From NCBI GenBank assembly GCA_905373605.1, contig CAJPTO010000162.1, positions 1-7,306 on the forward strand: DNA of 7,306 nucleotides, in the 5' to 3' direction. The notes under the pieces were generated by a model, which worked only from the letters and a program-made list of their open reading frames with translations, was not told the origin of the DNA and ran no database searches. A program made the translations under genes and the position numbers. Numbering within the stretch: the stretch's first letter is position 1; each line of letters opens with the position of its first letter. This document shows positions 1 to 6,940 of this stretch, piece by piece. The DNA is from an uncultured Prevotella sp. GTDB taxonomy: Bacteria; Bacteroidota; Bacteroidia; Bacteroidales; Bacteroidaceae.

Positions 1-4
1 GAAC

Positions 5-173
5 CTAGAAGGCTAGAAACCCCAGACAAACTAGGAAAACTAGAGAACCTAGAAGACTAGAAATCCCAGACAAACTAGGAAAACTAAAGAACCTAGGAGA
101 ACTAGAACAACTAGAAAAACTAGGAAACCTAGAACACCTAGAAACCCAGCTAAACCTAGAAGAACCAGCCAAC
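5..173. repeat. Degenerate 9-base CTAG satellite with 44-base higher-order repeat
   Basis: On the plus strand this stretch divides into consecutive 9-base units beginning CTAG (consensus about CTAGRAAAM, some starting CCAG or CTAA). CTAG occurs 14 times, at 5, 13, 31, 40, 49, 57, 75, 93, 102, 111, 120, 129, 138 and 156. The units at 5-12 and 49-56 are 8 bases long. Positions 5-48 and 49-92 are two near-identical 44-base copies (8+9+9+9+9), so at least one block duplication has occurred. Nine bases is three codons, so a plus-strand frame from 57 to a TAA at 189-191 reads with leucine at nearly every third residue (LGELEQLEKLGNLEHLE). The 8-base units break that frame, which argues for non-coding satellite DNA, although the frameshifted tail of a gene entering from the left cannot be excluded. 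The array begins about 58 bases beyond the rimP stop, where Bacteroidetes usually carry nusA. Confidence 0.9.
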
Positions 174-230
174 CACACCGGCAAAGCATAAAGGTTAACG
201 CCTTAACAGCACCATCCCTTAACCACTTTA

Positions 231-695
231 TCAGAACTTAATTAAGTATTTCGTATACTTCACCCCGTTCATTTTGAACTCATGGTCCACGTCTTGCAGC
301 ACAGGGCGTTTCTTTCCCTCCACTTTCACTTTCTCGTTCACCGTAACCACAAAGTCGTTTCCGTCAACACTTTTCAGCACGCCCTTGTATTTTTTGCCGT
401 CGCCGTCAAGCACCTCCACCTCTTTGCCGATGAAGTTCACGTACTGTTGTGGCACTTTGAAGGGTTGTCCCAGCCCCGCCGAGCCCACTTCGAGTTCAAA
501 ATCTTCCTCATCCCTGTTGAGATGTTCCTCGATAAAGCGGCTTAGCTCCACGCAGTCTTCAATCCAAACGCCGTCGGCATGGTCTATTTCCACCACGATA
601 CGGCTGTCTGGAGTCGTTTCCACGTCGACAAGGAAATACTCTTTGTCGGCTAACCATTGTTCAACCAGTTGTTTTACGACGTTTTTGTCAATCAT
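231..695 (-). CDS. rimP: Ribosome maturation factor RimP
   Basis: This is a 154-residue protein, the usual RimP length. RimP is a cytoplasmic factor that binds the free 30S subunit and assists its late assembly. The N-terminal alpha/beta domain (about residues 1-80) ends in the family signature LEVGSAGLGQPFK (68-80), the Bacteroidetes form of the LEVSSPGLxRPL motif. A small SH3-like C-terminal domain follows (about 83-154), including the segment around VEVLDGDGKKYKGVLKSVDG. The ATG at 693-695 is chosen because it starts the conserved first helix (MIDKNVVKQLVEQWL). It is preceded by AT-rich sequence with no Shine-Dalgarno, which is normal for this phylum. The stop is TGA at 231-233. In most relatives rimP leads an operon with nusA and infB. 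Here the 230 bases downstream to the window edge hold no minus-strand gene and no convincing terminator, only the CTAG satellite. Its own promoter and leader hairpin lie just upstream. Identification is firm. Confidence 0.96.
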   Translation of the reverse strand: MIDKNVVKQLVEQWLADKEYFLVDVETTPDSRIVVEIDHADGVWIEDCVELSRFIEEHLNRDEEDFELEVGSAGLGQPFKVPQQYVNFIGKEVEVLDGDGKKYKGVLKSVDGNDFVVTVNEKVKVEGKKRPVLQDVDHEFKMNGVKYTKYLIKF

Positions 696-718
696 ATATT
701 ATTGTTACTGATAATGAA

Positions 719-747
719 AATGAGGAACTCTCTCGGAGCTCCTCATT
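719..747 (-). promoter_or_regulatory. Hairpin in the rimP 5' leader
   Basis: The arms 719-730 and 736-747 form a 12-bp stem around a 5-base loop (731-735). The only DNA mismatch (A725 opposite C741) becomes a G-U wobble in RNA made from the minus strand, so the stem is unbroken in the rimP transcript but not in plus-strand RNA. It sits within about 10 bases of the expected start of transcription and is followed by a short run of four T's (minus strand). It could protect the 5' end, act as an attenuator, or be the relic of a terminator. The T-run is too short to call a terminator with confidence. Confidence 0.7.
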
Positions 748-760
748 CCACTGAATGCTG

Positions 761-792
761 CAAAGTTACGAAAAAATAACCAAACGCACAAA
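761..792 (-). promoter_or_regulatory. rimP promoter, Bacteroidetes type
   Basis: Reading the minus strand, a TTTG (-33 element, positions 792-789) is followed after exactly 20 bases by TAACTTTG (-7 element, 768-761). This is an exact match to the Bacteroidetes primary-sigma consensus TTTG-N19-21-TAnnTTTG. Transcription should begin near 755, giving a leader of about 60 bases that contains the hairpin at 719-747. The sequence just upstream is A/T-rich. Confidence 0.85.
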
Positions 793-958
793 ATATTTTT
801 ACGTTTTTGCCGTTTTAACGCGCGTTTTTTATAACATTATCCCCGGCGAACACATTTTTATGGGGCATAAACACATCAGGGATGCGCTTTGTCTACGCCA
901 GTTCGGGTTGGCATTACACGGGTTGGCCACCACTTGGAAGCACATGCTTGGAAACACA
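793..958. other. susD-rimP intergenic spacer, no gene seen
   Basis: This is the middle of the roughly 360-base gap between rimP and susD. It holds the A/T-rich sequence behind the rimP promoter and a perfect 10-base palindrome AACGCGCGTT at 817-826. The reading frames crossing it are short and resemble nothing I recognise. I see no RNA gene. Confidence 0.6.
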
Positions 959-1006
959 AAACGTGGGGAAAGCTTGCCGCATTGCGCGATTGCTTTCCCC
1001 ACGTTT
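959..1006 (-). terminator. Intrinsic terminator after susD, possibly bidirectional
   Basis: The arms 959-973 (AAACGTGGGGAAAGC) and 992-1006 are perfect inverted copies, giving a 15-bp stem around an 18-base loop. On the minus strand the stem ends in a T-rich tail (GTTTTGTGTTT across its base), and it lies 50 bases past the susD stop codon. This marks the end of the susC-susD transcript and separates it from rimP. The plus strand also ends in TTT, but no plus-strand gene needs it here. Confidence 0.88.
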
Positions 1007-1055
1007 GAAGTTTCTGCACAAGCCCTTTAAGCCTGTTGCTTATGCCCAGCCATCC

Positions 1056-2603
1056 TTAATACAAGGGATTTTGCTGAATTTCCGAGTTGCCGTCCACCTC
1101 TTCAACTGGTATCAGCGGCAATTGCTTCTTAAACGTCCACGTGTTGTAGCTCTGCACGTCGGAGCTTAACACCTCGTGCCATCCGCGATTGGCGGCCGAA
1201 GCATAGCGCGTAATGGTTTCTCCACGCCTCAAGGCATCGAAGAAGCGATGTCCTTCACCCACCAATTCTTTTCTGCGCTCCATATATATACGTGCCAAAG
1301 ATATGTCGCTGGCCGTCACTTGGCGGCTTGTGGTGGTGGTTCGGTGGGAGATGATGGCGTTGAGATACTGTGCAGCCTTGGTCTTGTCGCCCGTTTGGAA
1401 AGCCGCTTCAGCAGCATTGAGGTAAAGTTCCGACAAACGTATCAGCGGCACATTGCTCAAACGCGGGTCGCCGTTAACGGCAGGCATTTTGTTGAGGTAC
1501 ACCTTTGCACCACCGAAAACCTTATTCGCGGCTTCCCTACTCGAGGTAGCAGCCTTCCATACGTTGCGGCGGACATCGTTCTCATCGGTGTTAAGCGAGT
1601 CTACAAAGGCTTTTGTGGCAACCATGTCACCATAGCCCGATGGTTCGTTTGGATTATCGGTGTTCTCTGTGTAGAGATAGGCAATGCCTTCGCGGTCTGT
1701 CCATTCGCTACTTGTTATGGCAATCTCGAAAATCATCTCGTTGCCGTGGTTGGCATCGCTCTTTCTCCAGGCGTTAACATATTGTGAGGGTGTCCACAGC
1801 GTGTAGGGCGAGTTTTGCATCACGTCTTCGGCATCGGCAAGAGCCTTGGCATAGTTGCCCATAGTGAGGTAAACGCGCGACCGCAAGGCCTTAGCCGTCC
1901 AAAGGTTCACGTATCCCGTGTTCTGCGATGTCACCAAGTTGCCTGCTATGGCCTCGTCAAGGTCTTTCAACACCTGTGTGTAACAGTCGGCCACGGTGTT
2001 TCTTTTCACCTTGGCTTCTGGGTTCAGAACGGTTGTGTCGGCCGGTGCACCCCACGAAGCCCCATTGTCTTGCGTGTAAGGCTTGCCGTAAATGCGCGTC
2101 AAGTCGAAGATAGCCATTGCACGAAGCACTTTCGCCTCATTGCGGCACAAGCTTACTATAGAATCGGAAGCTGTTCCGCTGCCGTATAGTTTGCCGCTGT
2201 TGGCAGCCTCAACAATGCGGTTGGCGCGCGCAATCACGATGAATGCGCTTCTCCAAACACTGTTGCTATAGGTGAATTCGTCGGGGGTGTTGCCCCGTTG
2301 GCGATACCAAAAGGCGGCTCTGTTGCTGCCATAACTTGTGTTGTACTGCATGTCTTCGCCGCGCATCTCTGCATAGACAAACATGGTAGCTCCATAATAG
2401 TCCACAAAATCGGCGTTGCGGCCCTTTAGGGCGTTGTACAGTCCCACGCGTGCTGCGTCTATGCTGTTTACATCGGCAAAGCCGTATTCTTGGCGCACGC
2501 CTGTTCCCGGCTCTCTGTCGAGCCAATCGTTGCTGCAAGCCGTTATGCCGACGCTCAATGCCAACGCTGCCACGACCTTGCTGGTTAACTTTATGATGTT
2601 CAT
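1056..2603 (-). CDS. SusD/RagB-family outer-membrane nutrient-binding lipoprotein
   Basis: This 515-residue protein is of normal SusD-family length. SusD proteins are surface lipoproteins that sit as a hinged lid on a SusC transporter and capture glycans, or peptides in the RagB branch. A lipoprotein signal peptide is visible: Lys5, a hydrophobic stretch and the lipobox ITAC with acylated Cys23, then SNDWLD. The N-terminal SusD-like region is followed by the TPR-like helical scaffold. Diagnostic C-terminal motifs are VPLIRLSELYLNAAEAAF (385-402) and MERRKELVGEGHRFFDALRR (441-460), and the chain ends NPLY, a usual SusD ending. The ATG at 2601-2603 gives the complete signal peptide. The gene starts 49 bases after susC stops, so the two are cotranscribed, and a strong terminator follows. 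The ligand cannot be read from the sequence. No enzyme gene or SusE/F-type partner is adjacent in the window. Confidence 0.95.
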   Translation of the reverse strand: MNIIKLTSKVVAALALSVGITACSNDWLDREPGTGVRQEYGFADVNSIDAARVGLYNALKGRNADFVDYYGATMFVYAEMRGEDMQYNTSYGSNRAAFWYRQRGNTPDEFTYSNSVWRSAFIVIARANRIVEAANSGKLYGSGTASDSIVSLCRNEAKVLRAMAIFDLTRIYGKPYTQDNGASWGAPADTTVLNPEAKVKRNTVADCYTQVLKDLDEAIAGNLVTSQNTGYVNLWTAKALRSRVYLTMGNYAKALADAEDVMQNSPYTLWTPSQYVNAWRKSDANHGNEMIFEIAITSSEWTDREGIAYLYTENTDNPNEPSGYGDMVATKAFVDSLNTDENDVRRNVWKAATSSREAANKVFGGAKVYLNKMPAVNGDPRLSNVPLIRLSELYLNAAEAAFQTGDKTKAAQYLNAIISHRTTTTSRQVTASDISLARIYMERRKELVGEGHRFFDALRRGETITRYASAANRGWHEVLSSDVQSYNTWTFKKQLPLIPVEEVDGNSEIQQNPLY

Positions 2604-2652
2604 ATTTCTGTATGCTTCTTGTTTAACATATATATAAGTGGTGCGCGCCCGC

Positions 2653-5600
2653 TTAGAAACCTATCTCCACACCGAAGGTGAAGGTGCGCAATTGCGGCGT
2701 TTCGAACGCGGCTGCCCCGCTCACTGGCACTTCAGGGTCTACATATAGCTTGCTCGACTTAAAGGTAAGCAGGTTGTTGCCCGAGAAGTATACGCGTGCC
2801 TTGCTCAATCCCAGTCGGCGAAGGTAGCTTTGTGGTGCGCTGAAACCCAGTGTAAGGTTCTTCAGTCGCAGGTAATCCAGCGGCATCATCCACCGCGAAG
2901 AGTAAACGAAGTTGCCGCCGTATTGGAATTTAGGCAGTTTTGCAGATGTGTCGCCCGGTCCTTTCCACATGTCTTCCAGCTTGTTGTATGTTGGTGTGCT
3001 AGTGTAATACATGTCCTCGCCGCCATTAGAGTGTTGGAAACGCAGGTAATCGTAGGCATCGCCACCCAATTGGTAGGTGAAGGTGAAGCCCAGGTCGACG
3101 AATTTCCACGTGATGTTGTTGGTGATGCCGCCTTGTATGGCCGCCTCGCTGCTGCCCAAAATCACCTTGTGGGCTTCGTTCACGTTGGTTGTTGTTTGGC
3201 GCGAGGGGTTGTCGGGGTCGTTTACGTAATAGGTTTCAGCACCTGTTGCGGGGTCCACCCCTGCATATTCGTAGCCATAATAGGCGTTATAGGTCTCGCC
3301 CACGCGGTGAAGTATCAGTCGGGGATAATCGCTGTCTACGGCTTCGTTAATCAAACCATTCAGCGACAACACCTTGTTGCGGTTGTGCCCCATGTTGAGC
3401 GACGTGTTCCAGCTGAAATCTTTCTTGGCGATGTTCACCGAAGAGATGGTCAACTCGAAACCCCTGTTGCGCAACGAGCCGATGTTTCGCGCTTGTGTTG
3501 CGCCCGAATCAGAGAAATATCCGGGTATGAAGGATATGGGCATGTCGTAAATGAGGTCGCTGGTGGTGCGCGAGTAATAGTCGAACGCAACGTTGATGCG
3601 GTTGATGAAGCTCAAGTCCACACCCACGTTAAAGGCTTTGTTCTTCTCCCACTTCAAGTCGGGGTTGCCTGCCGTGGCCACACCAATGCCCGGACGGCCA
3701 TTATACCTTTCGCCATATTGAATAAGGTTCAGGTATCCGTAGCTCGCGCTGGGCTGCGTTCCGTTGAGGCCATACGATATTCTCAATTTACCATCGTTAA
3801 GCACGGGGCGCACAGAGGCCATGAATGGCTCATCGGTGAAACGCCACGAGCCAGACACCGACCAGAAGTCGCCCCAACGGTTGCTACGTGCAAGGCGCGA
3901 GCTGCCATCGCGGCGGAAACTAAGGCCAAAATAATAGCGATTGGCGTAGTTGTAGTTCACACGGCCCAGGTAAGACACGAGCCTGTTCTGCACATATTGG
4001 CTAGAAGCTCTCGTTGTGCCGGCGTTTCCCACCTCGTAAAGCTCGCCGGGATAGTCTGAACCGTTAAGGTAGTTCAGCGAATAGGTAAAGTCTTCGGTCT
4101 CGAAACCCAGAAGCGCATCGAGATTGTGTTCGCCAAACGACCTTACATAATTAAGTTGCGACTGCGCGTTGAGCTGTTTCACCTCGTTGGCCATGCGTTG
4201 GAAGTTGCCACCAGACGATGCACCATCGCCCGAATAGCGATCCCAGAGCACATCTTCCTTGCCCGAGATGAAGTCGTAGGCTATTTTCTGGCTGAAGTTA
4301 AGCCCGTCCAGTATCTTGAAGTCGGCCTTGATGGTGTTGAAAGCCCTGTGCACGGTGTTCCTGTCGTACATGTGTTGCCAGTCGTACAGTGGGTTTCGGC
4401 TCACATATCCACCGCCGGGGGCAAAGCTTCCATCGGCATTGTATGCCACAGAAGAGGGCGACTGGAACAGCGCGTAATTGGCAACGGGCGCAACGAAGCT
4501 GCCACTTTCGTTAGACACATTCTGCCCCATCTTCGAAAACATCGAACTGAGGTTCAGCGTAAGTCGGCCCCAAGTGTGGGTAAGGTTTAGGTTTCCCGTA
4601 AGTCGTTCTAGCGATTGCAGCTGGCTGATGCCGTTTTGCTTGGTGTAGGCTGCCGATGCATAAAACAATGTTCGTTCGTTACCGCCCGACACATTCACTT
4701 GATAGTTCTGGTGCGAGCCTGTGCGGAAGAGCAGTTTCTTCCAGTCGGTCCAGCCTGTTTCGGGTTTGGCTGCGAAATTGTCAATCATATCCGCTGCAGA
4801 TTGAGCAGCGTCTTCGGCCGACTGTCCTTGGTCGTAAAGGAAGTAATTCTTCAGTCCTTCCAGCAAAACGGCCCTACGTTCGTCACCGCCAAGCTGCGGG
4901 CGATAGTCCACGGCCATGTTCGAAGCACCCCAATCGCTTTTGAAGTCTACGCGTGTTTTGCCTCTGCTGCCGCTTTTTGTTGTGATAACCACAACGCCAT
5001 TGGCCGCACGCGACCCATAGAGCGAAGCGGCCGCCGCGTCTTTGATGATGGTTATGTTCTCAATGTCGTTGGGGTTGATGGTGGCAAGCACGTTGGTACC
5101 CGCGCTGCTATACGAAAACTCGCTCATGTTGCCCGATGTAACGGGCGTTCCGTCGATGACATACAAGGGTTCGTTGCCTGCGTTGATGGAGCCCATACCG
5201 CGTATTCGCACTTGCGAAACGGCACCCGGCGAACCAGAATTCGACGTGATGGTAACGCCAGGCACACTTCCTGCCAGCTTGTTCTCCACAGAAACCACTG
5301 GCACACTGGCCAATGCTTCGGTGCTGATGGTGGAAGCTGCTCCTGTGAAGCTCGATTTCTTGAAGTTACCATATCCCGTAACCACCACTTCATCGAGCAG
5401 CTTATTGTCGGGGTCGAGCGTGATTGTCATGTGTTTTTCGGCTTTCAGCCTTTTGGGAACCATTCCCACGTAGGTGATTTCCAGCCTTGCACCATCGGGA
5501 ACGTCGATGGAGAAGTTGCCATCGATGTCGGTCACGGTACCCATAGCCGTTCCAAGCGCCTTCACTGTTGCGCCCACGATGGGTTCGCCCGTGTCGCTAG

Positions 5601-5691
5601 CTGTCACTACACCGGTAATACGGTTGTCGGCCAGTGCTGTCCCTATCACAAGGAAAAGCCCTGCCAAGAGCATTGTTAATTTTTTTACCAT
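2653..5691 (-). CDS. SusC/RagA-family TonB-dependent outer-membrane transporter
   Basis: This 1012-residue outer-membrane barrel imports the substrate caught by its SusD partner, using TonB-ExbBD energy. In order: a signal peptide (1-21, cleavage after ALA); a carboxypeptidase-regulatory-like beta-sandwich (about 24-95, with ITGVVTASDTGEPIVGATV); the TonB box DEVVVTGYG (100-108); and the plug, with VRIRGMGSI (161-169), EPLYVIDGTPV (174-184) and the family signature ENITIIKDAAAASLYGSRAA (211-230) leading into NGVVVITTKSG. The beta-barrel fills the rest and ends in Phe (FGVEIGF), as needed for assembly by the BAM machinery. There is no STN signalling domain between signal peptide and beta-sandwich, so control through a FecR-type anti-sigma factor is unlikely. 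The ATG at 5689-5691 gives the full signal peptide, with an SD-like AAAGGA five bases upstream. It resembles both glycan (SusC) and peptide (RagA) importers, and I cannot choose between them. Confidence 0.96.
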   Translation of the reverse strand: MVKKLTMLLAGLFLVIGTALADNRITGVVTASDTGEPIVGATVKALGTAMGTVTDIDGNFSIDVPDGARLEITYVGMVPKRLKAEKHMTITLDPDNKLLDEVVVTGYGNFKKSSFTGAASTISTEALASVPVVSVENKLAGSVPGVTITSNSGSPGAVSQVRIRGMGSINAGNEPLYVIDGTPVTSGNMSEFSYSSAGTNVLATINPNDIENITIIKDAAAASLYGSRAANGVVVITTKSGSRGKTRVDFKSDWGASNMAVDYRPQLGGDERRAVLLEGLKNYFLYDQGQSAEDAAQSAADMIDNFAAKPETGWTDWKKLLFRTGSHQNYQVNVSGGNERTLFYASAAYTKQNGISQLQSLERLTGNLNLTHTWGRLTLNLSSMFSKMGQNVSNESGSFVAPVANYALFQSPSSVAYNADGSFAPGGGYVSRNPLYDWQHMYDRNTVHRAFNTIKADFKILDGLNFSQKIAYDFISGKEDVLWDRYSGDGASSGGNFQRMANEVKQLNAQSQLNYVRSFGEHNLDALLGFETEDFTYSLNYLNGSDYPGELYEVGNAGTTRASSQYVQNRLVSYLGRVNYNYANRYYFGLSFRRDGSSRLARSNRWGDFWSVSGSWRFTDEPFMASVRPVLNDGKLRISYGLNGTQPSASYGYLNLIQYGERYNGRPGIGVATAGNPDLKWEKNKAFNVGVDLSFINRINVAFDYYSRTTSDLIYDMPISFIPGYFSDSGATQARNIGSLRNRGFELTISSVNIAKKDFSWNTSLNMGHNRNKVLSLNGLINEAVDSDYPRLILHRVGETYNAYYGYEYAGVDPATGAETYYVNDPDNPSRQTTTNVNEAHKVILGSSEAAIQGGITNNITWKFVDLGFTFTYQLGGDAYDYLRFQHSNGGEDMYYTSTPTYNKLEDMWKGPGDTSAKLPKFQYGGNFVYSSRWMMPLDYLRLKNLTLGFSAPQSYLRRLGLSKARVYFSGNNLLTFKSSKLYVDPEVPVSGAAAFETPQLRTFTFGVEIGF

Positions 5692-5696
5692 AAAAA

Positions 5697-5702
5697 TCCT
5701 TT
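5697..5702 (-). promoter_or_regulatory. Possible ribosome binding site of susC
   Basis: On the minus strand AAAGGA is followed by five T's and the ATG of susC. It is the only purine-rich, SD-like site placed before a start codon in this window; rimP and susD have only A/T-rich sequence. Shine-Dalgarno pairing is generally weak in Bacteroidetes, so its importance is uncertain. Confidence 0.45.
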
Positions 5703-6013
5703 AATCTGAATTATTCTCTATTGTCGCAACGTGTGTTGTACGCGTTGTAGTCGCTTCGGCCTTACAGCCTGTCTTGCCGCGCGTAAAGGCATTGTTGCCT
5801 TGAATGTCTCGCTTGCCGCCTGTTAAGTGCGTACGTGCAAACAGGCCTTACCCTATTGGGGTATTGCACATGCATAATTATTACATTCATTTCTCGTTGT
5901 TTGGAAAGTGCGTTTTCTATGCAAATCAAATTCCAGCTGCGGTCGTCCGCACTGCATACGCTATTACACAGAGGGTTATATCTATCCCTCAAAAAACGTT
6001 ATCCTTTATTAAA
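5703..6013 (-). promoter_or_regulatory. Long putative 5' leader of susC with several small hairpins
   Basis: If the promoter at 6020-6051 is used, the susC mRNA starts near 6013 and carries about 320 untranslated bases. Visible inverted repeats are AAGGCA/TGCCTT (5786-5791 and 5796-5801, loop of 4); GCCTGTT/AACAGGC (5818-5824 and 5840-5846, loop of 15); TGCGG/CCGCA (5938-5942 and 5947-5951, loop of 4, extendable by three pairs past a one-base bulge on the minus strand); and GAGGG/CCCTC (5971-5975 and 5986-5990). None is followed by a U-run in the sense direction, so none is an obvious terminator. I do not recognise a known riboswitch. Post-transcriptional control through the leader is an inference. 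Confidence 0.4.
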
Positions 6014-6019
6014 CGCCTG

Positions 6020-6051
6020 CAAAAGTATCACTTATCATCGTTTCAACCAAG
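6020..6051 (-). promoter_or_regulatory. Candidate susC-susD promoter, Bacteroidetes type
   Basis: Minus-strand TACTTTTG (6027-6020) matches the TAnnTTTG -7 element. Twenty bases upstream lies CTTG (6051-6048), three of four bases of the -33 TTTG. Another -7-like octamer, TAAATTTG (6089-6082), has no -33 partner at the right distance. No TAnnTTTG occurs on the minus strand between 5692 and 6019, so this is the nearest credible promoter for the pair. Confidence 0.55.
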
Positions 6052-6060
6052 AAAATCATC

Positions 6061-6447
6061 ATAAAAATGCGCACTATGATGCAAATTTATAACTTTATGC
6101 AATTTTTATGTAATATTTGTGTGCGCAAACAGCCCTTTTATAGGCAAACGCTTTTGCATTTGAAGTTGCATTTGGCAATAAAACATGTACGCCGATGTCG
6201 GTTTTTAATGCACCAACCTCGCTGCCGATGCTTCTCGTCTGTAGTTTTGCACAGCGTGTTCGATGCCTGCTCTCTCCCAACATGGCGTGCTTTGCCAGTT
6301 TGCATTTCTCGAAAAGTAAAAATTTCGGCACGTTTTTTAACATTATGGCTGCCTTCGCGCGCCGTAAATTGCCCAGCGGTCGCAAATAACTCATTCTCGC
6401 AAGGGGTGGCAGTGCAGAAAACAAGAGGCTGAGAGGTGGCATCGGAT
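6061..6447. other. Intergenic sequence, no gene supported
   Basis: Frames are open on both strands at once (about 115-121 codons, 6067-6442), but neither resembles a known protein or shows a plausible start context, and both are rich in Ser, Arg, Cys and Ala as expected from chance frames. Small repeats are present: TTGCATTTG occurs at 6154-6162 and again at 6166-6174. The string at 6331-6346 nearly repeats 823-840. I treat this stretch as non-coding. Confidence 0.55.
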
Positions 6448-6464
6448 AACGGCTTTTTGCCGTT
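6448..6464. repeat. Small hairpin AACGGC-T5-GCCGTT
   Basis: A perfect 6-bp inverted repeat encloses a loop of five T's. It is followed by a second short palindrome, TTTTAC-C-GTAAAA, at 6475-6487. There is no T-run after the stem in either direction, so it is not a standard terminator. It opens the palindrome-rich patch that continues to 6666. Confidence 0.6.
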
Positions 6465-6492
6465 TATAACCCCCTTTTACCGTAAAATGCAT

Positions 6493-6511
6493 GCTAAATG
6501 CAGCATTTAGC
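6493..6511. repeat. Palindrome GCTAAATGC-A-GCATTTAGC
   Basis: These are perfect 9-base arms around a single central base. A second copy with one changed arm base stands at 6603-6621 (GCTAAATGC-C-GCATTTTGC), and a half copy, GCTAAATGC, at 6711-6719. Copies at both ends of the 22-base tandem array suggest a dispersed REP-like palindrome family. Confidence 0.75.
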
Positions 6512-6536
6512 CCTGCTATTTGCATGAGTTTGCTGA

Positions 6537-6602
6537 GCTTTTTCATAGAGTTAGCAGAGCTTTTTCATAGAGTTAGCAGAGCTTTTTCATAGAGTTTGCA
6601 AG
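6537..6602. repeat. 22-base tandem repeat, three copies plus a partial one
   Basis: The copies lie at 6537-6558, 6559-6580 and 6581-6602. The first two are identical and the third differs only near its end. Each unit starts GCTTTTTCATAGAG. A degenerate partial copy precedes them at about 6523-6536. The unit length is not a multiple of three and no frame is conserved, so it is non-coding. Tandem identity makes copy number likely to vary between strains. Confidence 0.9.
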
Positions 6603-6621
6603 GCTAAATGCCGCATTTTGC
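6603..6621. repeat. Second copy of the GCTAAATGC palindrome
   Basis: GCTAAATGC-C-GCATTTTGC abuts the last 22-base repeat unit. It differs from the copy at 6493-6511 in the centre base and one arm base, so the tandem array is flanked by related palindromes. Confidence 0.7.
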
Positions 6622-6640
6622 TGGGAAATGAACGCAAAAT

Positions 6641-6666
6641 CGCCTTTTTCCTTGCGGTAAAAGGCG
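6641..6666. repeat. Hairpin CGCCTTTT / AAAAGGCG
   Basis: A perfect 8-bp inverted repeat (6641-6648 and 6659-6666) encloses a 10-base loop. The A/T half of the stem lies beside the loop, which is the reverse of a terminator layout. It closes the palindrome-rich patch. Confidence 0.6.
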
Positions 6667-6940
6667 GTCGAAGGGAAGCTGGTGTGGGGGCCGTTTGCAC
6701 CGAAAAATAGGCTAAATGCTATGAAATAGGCCTAAAAGTGAGTGGCAATGCAGGAAGAAAAAAAGCGTGAGGGCATCAATCTAGCGAAGCTAAACGATGC
6801 AAAATGCACGGTTTTGTCCGCGCACCTTAGCCAAAGTGCAATGGTCGAATAAGGAAAGTGCATGGTTTTTGCTGGTTAAACAGACCTAAAAGATGCTAGA
6901 ATTACGCGTGGAGAAAAACTGATTTGTAAATTATTATAAA
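6667..6940. other. Intergenic sequence, no gene seen
   Basis: I find no open frame worth calling, no promoter matching TTTG-N20-TAnnTTTG and no strong hairpin. A half copy of the GCTAAATGC palindrome lies at 6711-6719. Two similar short strings occur, AAATGCACGGTTTTG near 6800 and AAGTGCATGGTTTTT near 6855, suggesting old duplicated sequence. Confidence 0.5.

Noticed and set aside
274..711. Plus-strand frame opposite rimP
   Set aside because: It is Ser/Thr/Pro-rich and low in complexity, antisense to a clear rimP, so not a gene.
755..1030. 91-codon plus-strand frame between rimP and susD
   Set aside because: It runs through the rimP promoter and the susCD terminator and resembles no protein family.
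1176..1787. 203-codon plus-strand frame opposite susD
   Set aside because: It is antisense to intact susD with no family resemblance, so it is a shadow frame.
2830..5679. Long plus-strand open frames opposite susC (2830-4059 and 4615-5679, 409 and 354 codons)
   Set aside because: They are antisense to an intact, motif-rich susC, show no recognisable domains, and arise from the codon bias of the real gene.
6067..6442. Overlapping frames of 115-121 codons on both strands
   Set aside because: Both strands are open at once, neither product has a recognisable domain or plausible start context, and their composition looks random.
6537..6602. CRISPR-like array
   Set aside because: The 22-base units are directly adjacent with no unique spacers between them, and there are no cas genes, so this is a simple tandem repeat.
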